Below are positions 54,456 through 62,531 of a stretch of 64,000 bases of DNA, piece by piece (the stretch's first letter is position 1; each line of letters starts with the position of its first letter). Source of the DNA: Vibrio celticus (lineage in GTDB: Bacteria; Pseudomonadota; Gammaproteobacteria; Enterobacterales; Vibrionaceae); the NCBI RefSeq assembly GCF_024347335.1, contig NZ_AP025463.1, forward strand, positions 434,001 through 498,000. Reading direction: 5' to 3'. A model generated the notes under the pieces. That model was not told where the DNA came from. It did not search any database and saw nothing but the letters and a program-made list of their open reading frames with translations. The position numbers and the translations under genes are program-made.

Positions 54456-54549
54456 GTCATTCCCTACAGTGAGGAACGAACGTGATAGGGAATCTCGTCA
54501 AGCGATTTGAGATCCCCAACTCGCTCATTCTTCGCTCTTGGGGATGACG
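54456..54549. repeat. Palindromic intergenic element, copy 1
   Basis: Starts GTCATTCCCTACAGTGAGG and ends CTTGGGGATGAC, so the ends are inverted. Inside, AGGGAATCTC and GAGATCCCC form a second inverted pair. About 94 bp, non-coding. Matches copies 2 and 3 in the eno-ftsB gap in arrangement and in the GTCATTCC / GGGAATCTC blocks. Confidence 0.75.
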
Positions 54550-54558
54550 GAAAGAATA

Positions 54559-54592
54559 GAAAGGTGAGTGGTTTTGGCTGCTCACCTTTTTT
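54559..54592 (+). terminator. Likely relA terminator, now separated from relA
   Basis: AAAGGTGAG (54560-54568) and CTCACCTTT (54581-54589) pair around a 12-nt loop and are followed by a T-run. No terminator is seen between the relA stop and the IS, so this is probably the relA terminator in the uninterrupted ancestor. Confidence 0.7.
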
Positions 54593-54648
54593 AGTTATAG
54601 AAGACATTATAAATTTAAAAATCAAAGACAGTGAATAGGAAGAAAGCG

Positions 54649-55446
54649 ATGAATCACCCGATTGAACAACTTGAACAGATCATGACTAAGCTGCGCGATC
54701 CAGAAGGTGGCTGTCCTTGGGATTTGAAACAAAATTTTGAAACAATTGTGCCGCATACTATCGAAGAAACCTACGAGGTGGTGGACGCGATTCACAACAA
54801 AGATTGGCCGAACCTACAAGAAGAACTGGGTGATCTGCTATTTCAGGTGATTTTCTACAGCCAGCTCGCCAAAGAGCAAGGGCTGTTTGAGTTCTCTGAT
54901 GTGGTCGATGGCATCAATGAGAAGCTAACGCGCCGCCATCCGCATGTGTTTTCTGATACCGAGTTTGCGAGCGATGAAGAAATTAATGCCAACTGGGAAG
55001 CTGAAAAAGCCAAAGAAAAAGCTCAGGCAGGCAAAACTCAAGAAAGTATTCTAGACTCAATACCAAACTCTCTACCTGCGCTTTCACGTGCTACAAAGAT
55101 TCAAAAACAGGTAGCGAAATATGGCTTTGATTGGGACTCTATTGGCCCAGTGGCGAATAAGGTTTTAGAGGAAGTCGATGAGGTGCTAGAAGAAGCGCTT
55201 CAAGTGACGCCAAATGAAGATTTGGTTGAAGAAGAGTTGGGTGATTTGCTGTTTGCGACGGTCAATTTGGTGCGACATTTGGGTAAAAATCCAGAGTCTG
55301 CACTAAATAAAGCCAATCTGAAGTTCTCACGTCGCTTTAAAGGGGTGGAACAAAAAGTTCGTCAGCAAGATAAAATTTTGACCGATTTTTCACTACAACA
55401 GCTTGATTCCATGTGGGATGAAGTCAAGGTGGCGGAGAAAAGATAA
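54649..55446 (+). CDS. mazG: Nucleoside triphosphate pyrophosphohydrolase MazG
   Basis: All-alpha NTP pyrophosphatase that hydrolyses (d)NTPs and lowers ppGpp effects in E. coli. 265 aa from the ATG at 54649; an upstream GTG at 54631 sits on the GGAAG site. Two MazG repeats: EETYEVVDAI...EELGDLLFQVIFYSQLA (residues 30-75) and VLEEVDEVLEEAL...EEELGDLLFATVNLVRHLG (175-220), each with the EExxE...EExxD metal pattern. Between relA and pyrG, as in E. coli without mazEF. Confidence 0.95.
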   Translation: MNHPIEQLEQIMTKLRDPEGGCPWDLKQNFETIVPHTIEETYEVVDAIHNKDWPNLQEELGDLLFQVIFYSQLAKEQGLFEFSDVVDGINEKLTRRHPHVFSDTEFASDEEINANWEAEKAKEKAQAGKTQESILDSIPNSLPALSRATKIQKQVAKYGFDWDSIGPVANKVLEEVDEVLEEALQVTPNEDLVEEELGDLLFATVNLVRHLGKNPESALNKANLKFSRRFKGVEQKVRQQDKILTDFSLQQLDSMWDEVKVAEKR

Positions 55447-55512
55447 CCAAAGCTTTTATCATGAATTGATTTGAAGCAAAAAATAAAAAATAGCAGTGTG
55501 ATAGATTTCACG

Positions 55513-55541
55513 TTGTGGCGATAAGGGGCTTCTGGTATATT
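55513..55541 (+). promoter_or_regulatory. Sigma-70 promoter of pyrG
   Basis: TTGTGG (55513-55518) and TATATT (55536-55541) are separated by 17 bp. It lies 56 bp before the pyrG ATG, the best canonical promoter in the region. Confidence 0.6.
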
Positions 55542-55596
55542 TTCATCCCGTCCAGAAGTAGTCCATTTCCCTCATTCAACCAATTTCAGGTTAAAC

Positions 55597-57237
55597 ATGA
55601 CGACAAATTACATTTTTGTTACTGGCGGGGTTGTATCCTCTCTAGGTAAAGGTATTGCTGCAGCATCTCTTGCGGCTATTTTAGAAGCTCGTGGTCTTAA
55701 AGTGACTATGATGAAGCTTGACCCTTACATCAACGTTGATCCAGGCACTATGAGCCCGACTCAGCACGGTGAAGTGTTCGTTACGGAAGATGGCGCTGAA
55801 ACAGACCTTGACCTTGGTCACTATGAGCGATTCATTCGCACCAAGATGACTAAGCGTAACAACTTCACTGCAGGTCGTGTTTACTCAGACGTACTCGCTA
55901 AAGAGCGTCGCGGTGATTACCTAGGTGCAACTATTCAGGTTATCCCACACATCACTAACTCTATCAAAGAGCGTGTAATTTCTGGCGCATCTGGCCACGA
56001 TATCGCGATCGTTGAAGTTGGTGGTACGGTTGGTGATATCGAATCTCTACCATTCATGGAAGCGATTCGTCAGCTAGCAGTAGAGCTAGGCCGTGAACGC
56101 GCAATGTTCATGCACCTGACTCTAGTGCCATACCTAGCAGCTGCGGGCGAAGTGAAAACTAAGCCAACGCAACACTCTGTAAAAGAGCTACTGTCTATTG
56201 GTATTCAGCCAGACATCCTAGTTTGTCGTTCAGACCGCAACATTCCTTCGAACGAGCGTAAGAAAATTGCTCTGTTCTGTAATGTGCAAGAAAATGCAGT
56301 TATTTCTATGCGCGATGTTGACTCTATCTACAAGATCCCTCAGCTTATTAAAGCTCAAGGTACTGATGAACTTGTATGTAAGCGTTTCGGCATCACAGCT
56401 CCAGAAGCAGACCTGTCTGAATGGGAACAAGTAATTTACGAAGAAGCTAACCCAACGGGTGAAGTGACGATTGGTATGGTTGGTAAGTACATTGAACTAC
56501 CAGACGCATACAAATCAGTAAATGAAGCGCTAAAACACGCGGGCTTGAAAAATCGCCTAAGCGTTAATATTAAATACGTAGATTCACAAGACGTTGAGTC
56601 TCGTGGCGTAGAAGTTTTAGAAGGCCTAGATGCAATCCTAGTTCCTGGTGGCTTTGGTGACCGTGGTGTTGAAGGTAAGATTCTTGCTGCTCAATACGCT
56701 CGTGAAAACAAAGTACCGTACTTAGGTATCTGTCTAGGTATGCAAGTAGCACTTATCGAGTACGCTCGTAACGTTGCGAAAATGGAAGGGGCACACTCTT
56801 CTGAATTCTGTACTGAAACTAAGTACCCAGTTGTTGGTCTTATCACTGAGTGGACTGATGGCGAAGGTAAAGTTGAAGAGCGTACAGAAACATCTGACCT
56901 TGGCGGCACAATGCGTCTTGGTTCACAGCTTTGTCACCTAGCGAAAGGGACGAAAGCTTACGAATTATACGGTAGCGCGACGATCCATGAACGTCACCGT
57001 CACCGTTACGAAGTGAACAACAATCTTCGTCCACAAATCGAAAAAGCGGGCCTAAAAGTATCGGGTCTATCTGCGGACAAGAAACTGGTTGAAGTTATTG
57101 AGAACCCGAACCACCCATGGTTCGTTGCTGCTCAATTCCACCCAGAGTTCACTTCAACGCCTCGCGATGGTCATCCATTGTTTGCAGGTTTCGTTAAAGC
57201 GGCTGGCGAGTTCCAGCGCGGCGAGTTAGAGAAGTAA
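55597..57237 (+). CDS. pyrG: CTP synthase
   Basis: ATP-dependent amination of UTP to CTP with glutamine as nitrogen donor. 546 aa. N-terminal synthetase domain (1-265) with VTGGVVSSLGKGIAAASL (P-loop) and DPYINVDPGTMSP; C-terminal class I glutaminase domain with the catalytic Cys in LGICLGMQVALIEYARN near 380 and late HPEFTSTP His. pyrG-eno is a conserved pair. Confidence 0.98.
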   Translation: MTTNYIFVTGGVVSSLGKGIAAASLAAILEARGLKVTMMKLDPYINVDPGTMSPTQHGEVFVTEDGAETDLDLGHYERFIRTKMTKRNNFTAGRVYSDVLAKERRGDYLGATIQVIPHITNSIKERVISGASGHDIAIVEVGGTVGDIESLPFMEAIRQLAVELGRERAMFMHLTLVPYLAAAGEVKTKPTQHSVKELLSIGIQPDILVCRSDRNIPSNERKKIALFCNVQENAVISMRDVDSIYKIPQLIKAQGTDELVCKRFGITAPEADLSEWEQVIYEEANPTGEVTIGMVGKYIELPDAYKSVNEALKHAGLKNRLSVNIKYVDSQDVESRGVEVLEGLDAILVPGGFGDRGVEGKILAAQYARENKVPYLGICLGMQVALIEYARNVAKMEGAHSSEFCTETKYPVVGLITEWTDGEGKVEERTETSDLGGTMRLGSQLCHLAKGTKAYELYGSATIHERHRHRYEVNNNLRPQIEKAGLKVSGLSADKKLVEVIENPNHPWFVAAQFHPEFTSTPRDGHPLFAGFVKAAGEFQRGELEK

Positions 57238-57246
57238 AAAGGAATA

Positions 57247-57280
57247 CAGGTAGCTGCGTAAGTTGTGCTGCTACCTTTAA
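57247..57280 (+). terminator. Weak hairpin between pyrG and eno
   Basis: AGGTAGC (57248-57254) and GCTACCT (57270-57276) pair around 15 nt, followed by TTAAATTT. Probably a partial terminator or an attenuator inside the pyrG-eno unit. Confidence 0.45.
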
Positions 57281-57318
57281 ATTTGACATTTATATATTCA
57301 ACGAGAAGGAAACATTCA

Positions 57319-58617
57319 ATGTCTAAGATCGTTAAAGTTCTAGGTCGTGAAATCATCGATTCACGTGGTAACCCAACTGTAGAAGCTGAAGTACACCTAG
57401 AAGGCGGTTTCGTAGGTATGGCTGCTGCTCCATCTGGCGCATCTACTGGTTCTCGCGAAGCTCTTGAGCTACGTGACGGCGACAAATCACGTTTCCTAGG
57501 TAAAGGTGTTCTTAAAGCTATTGAAGCTGTAAACGGCCCAATCGCTGAAGCTCTAGTTGGTACTGACGCTAAAGCACAAGCTGACGTTGACCAAATCATG
57601 CTTGACCTAGACGGTACTGATAACAAGTCTAAGTTCGGCGCGAACGCTATCCTAGCTGTATCTCTAGCTAACGCAAAAGCTGCTGCTGCTGCGAAAGGCA
57701 TGCCTCTATACGAGCACATCGCTGAGCTAAACGGTACTGCTGGTCAGTTCTCTATGCCTCTACCAATGATGAACATCATCAACGGTGGTGAGCACGCAGA
57801 TAACAACGTTGACATCCAAGAGTTCATGATCCAACCAGTTGGCGCTAAAACTCTTAAAGAAGGTCTACGTATCGGCGCTGAAGTATTCCACAACCTAGCT
57901 AAAGTTCTTAAGTCTAAAGGCTACAGCACTGCAGTTGGTGATGAAGGTGGTTTCGCTCCTAACCTTAAGTCTAACGCTGAAGCTCTAGAAGTTATCGCAG
58001 AAGCTGTTGCAGCTGCTGGTTACGAACTAGGTAAAGACGTTACTCTTGCTATGGACTGTGCAGCATCTGAGTTCTTCGACAAAGAAGCTGGCATCTACAA
58101 CATGAAGGGCGAAGGTAAAACTTTCACTTCTGAAGAGTTCAACCACTACCTAGCTGAGCTAGCGAACAACTTCCCAATCGTTTCTATCGAAGACGGTCTT
58201 GACGAGTCAGATTGGGATGGCTTCAAGCACCAAACTGAACTTCTAGGCGACAAGCTTCAAATCGTTGGTGACGACCTGTTCGTTACAAACACTAAGATTC
58301 TTGCTGAAGGTATCGAGAAAGGCGTAGCTAACTCTATCCTTATCAAGTTCAACCAAATCGGTTCTCTAACAGAGACTCTAGCTGCTATCAAGATGGCTAA
58401 AGACGCTGGCTACACTGCAGTAATCTCTCACCGTTCTGGCGAAACTGAAGATGCAACTATCGCTGATCTAGCGGTAGGTACAGCTGCAGGTCAAATCAAA
58501 ACTGGTTCTATGAGCCGTTCTGACCGTGTTGCTAAGTACAACCAACTTATCCGTATCGAAGAAGCTCTAGGTTCTAAAGCTCCTTACAACGGTCTTAAAG
58601 AAGTTAAAGGTCAATAA
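57319..58617 (+). CDS. eno: Enolase
   Basis: Glycolytic dehydration of 2-phosphoglycerate to phosphoenolpyruvate; also part of the RNA degradosome in gammaproteobacteria. 432 aa from the ATG at 57319, with GAAGGA upstream; the longer frame to 57265 is not family-like. Seen: GNPTVEAEVHLEGG, catalytic and metal motifs GDEGGFAPNL, SIEDGLDESDWDGF, GDDLFVTNT, and SHRSGETEDATIADLAVG. Very strong codon bias. A second copy of its 3' end lies 100 bp downstream. Confidence 0.98.
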   Translation: MSKIVKVLGREIIDSRGNPTVEAEVHLEGGFVGMAAAPSGASTGSREALELRDGDKSRFLGKGVLKAIEAVNGPIAEALVGTDAKAQADVDQIMLDLDGTDNKSKFGANAILAVSLANAKAAAAAKGMPLYEHIAELNGTAGQFSMPLPMMNIINGGEHADNNVDIQEFMIQPVGAKTLKEGLRIGAEVFHNLAKVLKSKGYSTAVGDEGGFAPNLKSNAEALEVIAEAVAAAGYELGKDVTLAMDCAASEFFDKEAGIYNMKGEGKTFTSEEFNHYLAELANNFPIVSIEDGLDESDWDGFKHQTELLGDKLQIVGDDLFVTNTKILAEGIEKGVANSILIKFNQIGSLTETLAAIKMAKDAGYTAVISHRSGETEDATIADLAVGTAAGQIKTGSMSRSDRVAKYNQLIRIEEALGSKAPYNGLKEVKGQ

Positions 58618-58650
58618 TTCACTCTGAATTATTAGCTTAAAGCTTTTGAA

Positions 58651-58681
58651 AACGCTCTACTTCGGTAGGGCGTTTTTTTTT
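58651..58681 (+). terminator. eno terminator
   Basis: AACGCTCTAC-TTCG-GTAGGGCGTT is a 10-bp stem (one G-U) with a stable C(UUCG)G tetraloop, followed by a T-run. Confidence 0.93.
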
Positions 58682-58696
58682 GCTTGTAGGAAAGTG

Positions 58697-58768
58697 AGGT
58701 CTAATTTCTAAAGCTCCTCCTTTTTACAACGAAAGCGGTCTTAAAGAAGTTAAAGGTCAATAATTCCT
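58697..58768 (+). pseudogene. Second, diverged copy of the eno 3' end
   Basis: 58737-58766 repeats 58591-58620 (the last codons of eno, stop and following TTC) exactly over 30 bp. Upstream, TCTAAAGCTCCT and TACAAC are also shared, with in-frame 6-base insertions (CCTTTT and GAAAGC), and similarity continues weakly to about 58697. The frame reads SKAPPFYNESGLKEVKGQ then TAA, against SKAPYNGLKEVKGQ in eno. Its downstream flank also resembles the eno downstream flank and ends in another terminator. No upstream eno sequence remains, so it is a fragment, not a gene. Confidence 0.85.
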
Positions 58769-58796
58769 AGCGAATTGTTAATCTAAGTTTTTTAAA

Positions 58797-58825
58797 TACC
58801 TCGCTTATGCGGGGCATTTTTTGCC
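58797..58825 (+). terminator. Second terminator after the eno fragment
   Basis: ACCTCGC-TTAT-GCGGGGC pairs with one mismatch, followed by ATTTTTTGC. It sits at the same distance from the fragment as the true terminator from eno. Confidence 0.7.
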
Positions 58826-58832
58826 TAAAATT

Positions 58833-58933
58833 CGTCATTCCCTAGACTGACGAAGGAAGGAATAGGGAATCTCTTATTTACCTTTGACTCCATAGATTCC
58901 CAACTCAGTCGTTCCTCCTTCTTGGGAATGACG
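58833..58933. repeat. Palindromic intergenic element, copy 2
   Basis: CGTCATTCCC at one end and GGGAATGACG at the other are exact inverted ends of a ~101-bp element. Inside, AGGGAATCTC and AGATTCCC form the second pair, like copy 1. Non-coding. Confidence 0.8.
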
Positions 58934-58998
58934 AGAGTATGTGGCTTAGGGAAGGTGCTATCTCTTTGAGTTTTTTGTCTGCAGTGATTTGTATTCCC

Positions 58999-59087
58999 CG
59001 TCATTCTCGAGACCGACGGAGGAGGGAGTCGGGAATCTCATTGTGGATTTCGAATAACAATAATTCCCCGACTTATTGATTCCCTGA
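58999..59087. repeat. Palindromic intergenic element, copy 3 (degenerate)
   Basis: Starts CGTCATTCTCGAGACCGACGG and has GGGAATCTCA in the same position as copies 1 and 2; the far end ATTCCCTGAC is less regular. About 89 bp, apparently a decayed copy directly downstream of copy 2. Confidence 0.65.
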
Positions 59088-59172
59088 CACCACATATCTC
59101 GCACCAATAAGCTCATTATGGTATATATGTGCCTTATTCTAGCTCCTTCTTTTTCAACCGGCGAAAGGTGTT

Positions 59173-59454
59173 ATGCGAATTTTTGCTTTAGTACTGCTCA
59201 TAGTGTTTGGCTGGCTACAACACACACTGTGGCTCGGTAAAAATGGTATCTCTGATTACTACGGTGTGAACAACGAAATCCAAGTTCAACAGCAAGTAAA
59301 TGAAAAGCTGCATATTCGAAATGCAGAAATGTTTGCTGAAATTGACGATCTACGCCAAGGCTTAGACGCGATAGAAGAACGCGCACGTCATGAACTTGGA
59401 ATGGTCAAAGAAGGCGAAACGTTTTATCGCATCATTGGTGAGGAATCCCATTAA
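59173..59454 (+). CDS. ftsB: Cell division protein FtsB
   Basis: Bitopic inner-membrane divisome protein that forms FtsQLB. 93 aa: short cytoplasmic start, transmembrane span (residues 3-21, IFALVLLIVFGWLQHTLW), then a periplasmic coiled coil (30-70, EIQVQQQVNEKLHIRNAEM) and a C-terminal EERARHELGMVKEGETFY region. The stop codon overlaps the ispD start (TAATG), so the two are coupled. Order ftsB-ispD-ispF-truD-surE-pcm-nlpD is conserved in gammaproteobacteria. Confidence 0.96.
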   Translation: MRIFALVLLIVFGWLQHTLWLGKNGISDYYGVNNEIQVQQQVNEKLHIRNAEMFAEIDDLRQGLDAIEERARHELGMVKEGETFYRIIGEESH

Positions 59455-60155
59455 TGTCGACTCAACTTCAAAGCGTGATTGCTGTTGTACCTGCGGCAGG
59501 CGTCGGTAGCCGAATGAAGGCAGACCGCCCTAAGCAATATCTTAAGATTCACGGCAAAACAATTTTAGAGCACACCGTTGAGAAATTACTGTCTCACCCT
59601 CAAGTCGCTCAAATTGTCGTTGCGATCAGTGATGATGATCCATACTACCCTGAGCTAGCACTTAACCAGAATCCACAAGTGATCCGAGTGTCTGGCGGAA
59701 GCGAGCGAGCAGACTCTGTACTCTCTGCGCTAAACTATATCGCTGAGCAGCAGCTTAGTGATTGGGTAATGGTTCACGATGCGGCAAGGCCGTGTGTTCA
59801 GCTAAGTGATATCGACAAGCTAATTTCCGGTGCAATGAGCCATGATGTGGGCGCTATTTTAGCGGCTCCAGTGCGTGACACGATGAAGCGCGGTGCCCAA
59901 GGGCAGATTGAGCATACCGTTGAGCGTGCCGATTTATGGCATGCACTTACGCCACAAATGTTCAGAGCAAAGCCTCTGTGGAAGGTATTAAGTGAGGCGT
60001 TGCAACAAGGCGCTTCAATTACTGATGAAGCCTCAGCCTTTGAATGGAAAGGTTTATCGCCCGCTTTAGTGGCAGGGCGCTCAGATAATTTTAAGATTAC
60101 TCAGCCTGAAGATTTAGCGCTTGCTGAGTTCTATTTAAGTCAGAATAAGGAATAA
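59454..60155 (+). CDS. ispD: 2-C-methyl-D-erythritol 4-phosphate cytidylyltransferase
   Basis: Third step of the MEP isoprenoid pathway: CTP plus MEP to CDP-ME. 233 aa. Nucleotide-binding VVPAAGVGSRMKADRPKQYL (residues 11-30) and the VHDAARPC motif near 104 are visible. Start overlaps the ftsB stop, and ispF begins at or beyond the ispD stop. Confidence 0.97.
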   Translation: MSTQLQSVIAVVPAAGVGSRMKADRPKQYLKIHGKTILEHTVEKLLSHPQVAQIVVAISDDDPYYPELALNQNPQVIRVSGGSERADSVLSALNYIAEQQLSDWVMVHDAARPCVQLSDIDKLISGAMSHDVGAILAAPVRDTMKRGAQGQIEHTVERADLWHALTPQMFRAKPLWKVLSEALQQGASITDEASAFEWKGLSPALVAGRSDNFKITQPEDLALAEFYLSQNKE

Positions 60156-60157
60156 TG

Positions 60158-60637
60158 ATGATTCGTATTGGCCATGGCTTTGATGTACATAAGTTTGGTG
60201 GTGAAGGCCCTGTAATTATTGGTGGTGTAAGCATCCCTTACGAGCAAGGTCTTATTGCCCACTCAGACGGTGATGTAGCCCTTCATGCGTTGTGTGACGC
60301 TCTATTAGGTGCGATTGCTGCGGGTGATATTGGTCGTCATTTCCCTGATACCGATGACGAATGGAAAGGCGCGGATAGCCGTGAACTACTGAAAGATGTT
60401 TACCGTCGAGTAAAAGAACAAGGTTACGTGATTGGTAATGCCGATATTACTATCATGGCGCAAGCTCCAAAGATGGCGCCTCATATAGACTCTATGTGCC
60501 AAGCTATTGCTCAAGACCTAGAAACCAGCATTAGCAATGTGAATGTAAAAGCGACGACCACTGAGCGTTTAGGTTTTACAGGTCGCAAAGAGGGCATCGC
60601 ATGTGAAGCGGTGGTCCTAATTACTAAAAGTGCGTAA
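60158..60637 (+). CDS. ispF: 2-C-methyl-D-erythritol 2,4-cyclodiphosphate synthase
   Basis: Later MEP-pathway step, cyclising CDP-ME-2-phosphate with release of CMP. 159 aa from the ATG at 60158 (60155 is also possible). Zn ligands are in IGHGFDVHKFG (D8, H10 by usual numbering) and the HSDGDVALHALCDALLGA segment (His) near 34-50; the C-terminal TTTERLGFTGRKEGIACEAV is diagnostic. Overlaps truD in a longer reading only. Confidence 0.97.
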   Translation: MIRIGHGFDVHKFGGEGPVIIGGVSIPYEQGLIAHSDGDVALHALCDALLGAIAAGDIGRHFPDTDDEWKGADSRELLKDVYRRVKEQGYVIGNADITIMAQAPKMAPHIDSMCQAIAQDLETSISNVNVKATTTERLGFTGRKEGIACEAVVLITKSA

Positions 60638-60659
60638 GCACCAACACGAAAAGAACAGC

Positions 60660-61706
60660 ATGTCAGATATTTTATCTTCATTGGCTTATCTAAACGGTAA
60701 ACCAACTGCGAAAGCAAAACTAAAAGCAAAAGCCGAACACTTTGTCGTTAATGAAGACTTGGGTTTTGAGTTTACTGGTGAAGGCGAGCACTTAATGGTT
60801 CGTATTCGTAAAACCGGTGAAAACACGAGTTTCGTAGCAAACGAGCTGGCTAAAGCTTGCGGTGTTAAGTCGAAAGACGTGAGCTGGGCAGGTTTAAAAG
60901 ACCGTCACGCAGTAACTGAGCAGTGGTTGAGTGTGCACCTACCAAAAGGTGAGCCTGACTTTTCAGCTTTCTTAGCACAGTACCCAAGCATTGAGATCTT
61001 GGCGATAGCACGACACAACAAAAAGTTACGCCCGGGTGATTTAGTTGGCAACCAATTCGAGCTGACTTTGTCTGAAGTAACAGACTGTGATGATGTCGTG
61101 AAACGTTTGGAAAAAGTCGCTCAAGTTGGCGTGCCAAATTACTTCGGTGCTCAGCGTTTTGGTAATGAAGGTAACAACTTATCTGAAGCTCGTCGTTGGG
61201 GCCGTGATAACGTTCGTACTCGTAACCAGAATAAGCGCAGCTTGTACCTTTCTGCCGCTCGCTCGTGGATTTACAACCTGATCCTGTCAGACCGTATTGA
61301 GCAAGATGCGTTTGCATCGGCATTGGTTGGCGATATTGTCATGAAAGACGGCGCTCAACTAGCGGTAACTGCGGACAATATCGAAGCAGTAAACCAAGAC
61401 ATCCTGAATGGCGCTGCATGGGTTACTGTTGCTTTGGCTGGCGATAATGCTTTGCCAACGACTGATGAGTCTCAAGCGTTAGAGCAAAAACATCTTGATT
61501 CTGAACCTGACCTAATGGCGCTGATTCGCGGTAACCGCATGCGCCATGACCGTCGTGAAGCATCGTTAAAACCAACCGATTTAACTTGGGAAGTGAACGA
61601 AGATAATATCACTCTTAAGTTCTCTCTAGACGCAGGTTGTTTCGCAACTGCTATCGTTCGAGAGTTGGTTGAAGAAGTACACGTAGAAAGAACCTACGAG
61701 CAATAA
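60660..61706 (+). CDS. truD: tRNA pseudouridine(13) synthase TruD
   Basis: Isomerises U13 of tRNA-Glu to pseudouridine. 348 aa from the ATG at 60660, where AAAGAA sits upstream; a GTG at 60630 overlapping ispF would add 10 residues and is less likely. The catalytic Asp region SWAGLKDRHAVTEQW near residue 75-90 and the FGxQRFG motif (VPNYFGAQRFGNEGNN, about 160) are clear; the TRUD insertion domain lies between 150 and 300. Confidence 0.96.
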   Translation: MSDILSSLAYLNGKPTAKAKLKAKAEHFVVNEDLGFEFTGEGEHLMVRIRKTGENTSFVANELAKACGVKSKDVSWAGLKDRHAVTEQWLSVHLPKGEPDFSAFLAQYPSIEILAIARHNKKLRPGDLVGNQFELTLSEVTDCDDVVKRLEKVAQVGVPNYFGAQRFGNEGNNLSEARRWGRDNVRTRNQNKRSLYLSAARSWIYNLILSDRIEQDAFASALVGDIVMKDGAQLAVTADNIEAVNQDILNGAAWVTVALAGDNALPTTDESQALEQKHLDSEPDLMALIRGNRMRHDRREASLKPTDLTWEVNEDNITLKFSLDAGCFATAIVRELVEEVHVERTYEQ

Positions 61707-61787
61707 CGATTCTGCTTGGAGCTGGGTCACTTGATATTGGAATTTAAGTGGCTTGGCTTAGTATGGGAACAAAAGAAAGGATACAGG

Positions 61788-62531
61788 ATGAAGATTTTAC
61801 TCAGCAATGATGATGGTGTGCACGCTCAAGGTATTCATGAGCTGGCAAATGAGCTACGTGATCTTGCTGAAGTTATCATTGTTGCCCCTGACCGTAATCG
61901 CTCGGGTGCGTCAAATTCATTAACTTTAGAACAACCTCTGCGTGTTCAAGAGATTGCTGAAAATACCTATTCGGTACAAGGAACACCGACCGACTGTGTG
62001 CATTTTTCGTTAAACGAACTGCTAAAGAACGATATGCCTGATCTGGTATTAACGGGCATTAATCACGGTGCTAACCTGGGTGATGACGTGCTTTATTCCG
62101 GCACGGTGGCAGCAGCAATGGAAGGGCATTTTCTAGGTGTTCAATCGGTAGCGTTTTCTCTGGTGGGAAAAAAACATTTTAAGACAGCGGCAGTGATTGC
62201 TCGTCGTATTGTCGAACAACATTTAGCAAACCCAATCCCGACCAATCGCTTGTTGAACGTGAACGTTCCTGATTTAGCCTTAGAACAACTGTCCGGTACT
62301 CAGGTGACACGCCTAGGTGCTCGTCATCACGCTGAAGATATGATCAAGCAAAAAGACCCGCGTGGTCACGATATCTATTGGCTCGGCCCTCCGGGCAAAG
62401 AGCAAGATGCCGGTGAAGGCACCGATTTTTACGCGATTGAGCATGGCTTTGTGTCGGTAACACCGTTGCAGGTTGATCTGACGGCGCATGAGTCGTTGGG
62501 CGCGATGGCAACATGGTTAGGGGAGAAGTAA
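61788..62531 (+). CDS. surE: 5'/3'-nucleotidase SurE
   Basis: Metal-dependent nucleoside monophosphatase and exopolyphosphatase linked to stationary-phase survival. 247 aa from the ATG at 61788 (ribosome site AAAGGATACAGG); the upstream frame to 61716 is not part of the family. N-terminal LLSNDDGVHAQGIHEL holds the metal-binding DD; the second signature SGTVAAAMEGHFLG is near residue 103. Abuts pcm exactly. Confidence 0.96.
   Translation: MKILLSNDDGVHAQGIHELANELRDLAEVIIVAPDRNRSGASNSLTLEQPLRVQEIAENTYSVQGTPTDCVHFSLNELLKNDMPDLVLTGINHGANLGDDVLYSGTVAAAMEGHFLGVQSVAFSLVGKKHFKTAAVIARRIVEQHLANPIPTNRLLNVNVPDLALEQLSGTQVTRLGARHHAEDMIKQKDPRGHDIYWLGPPGKEQDAGEGTDFYAIEHGFVSVTPLQVDLTAHESLGAMATWLGEK

Noticed and set aside
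57171..57719. 182-codon open frame antisense across the pyrG-eno junction
   Set aside because: It overlaps the start of eno and the end of pyrG on the other strand; low-complexity composition, no family features.
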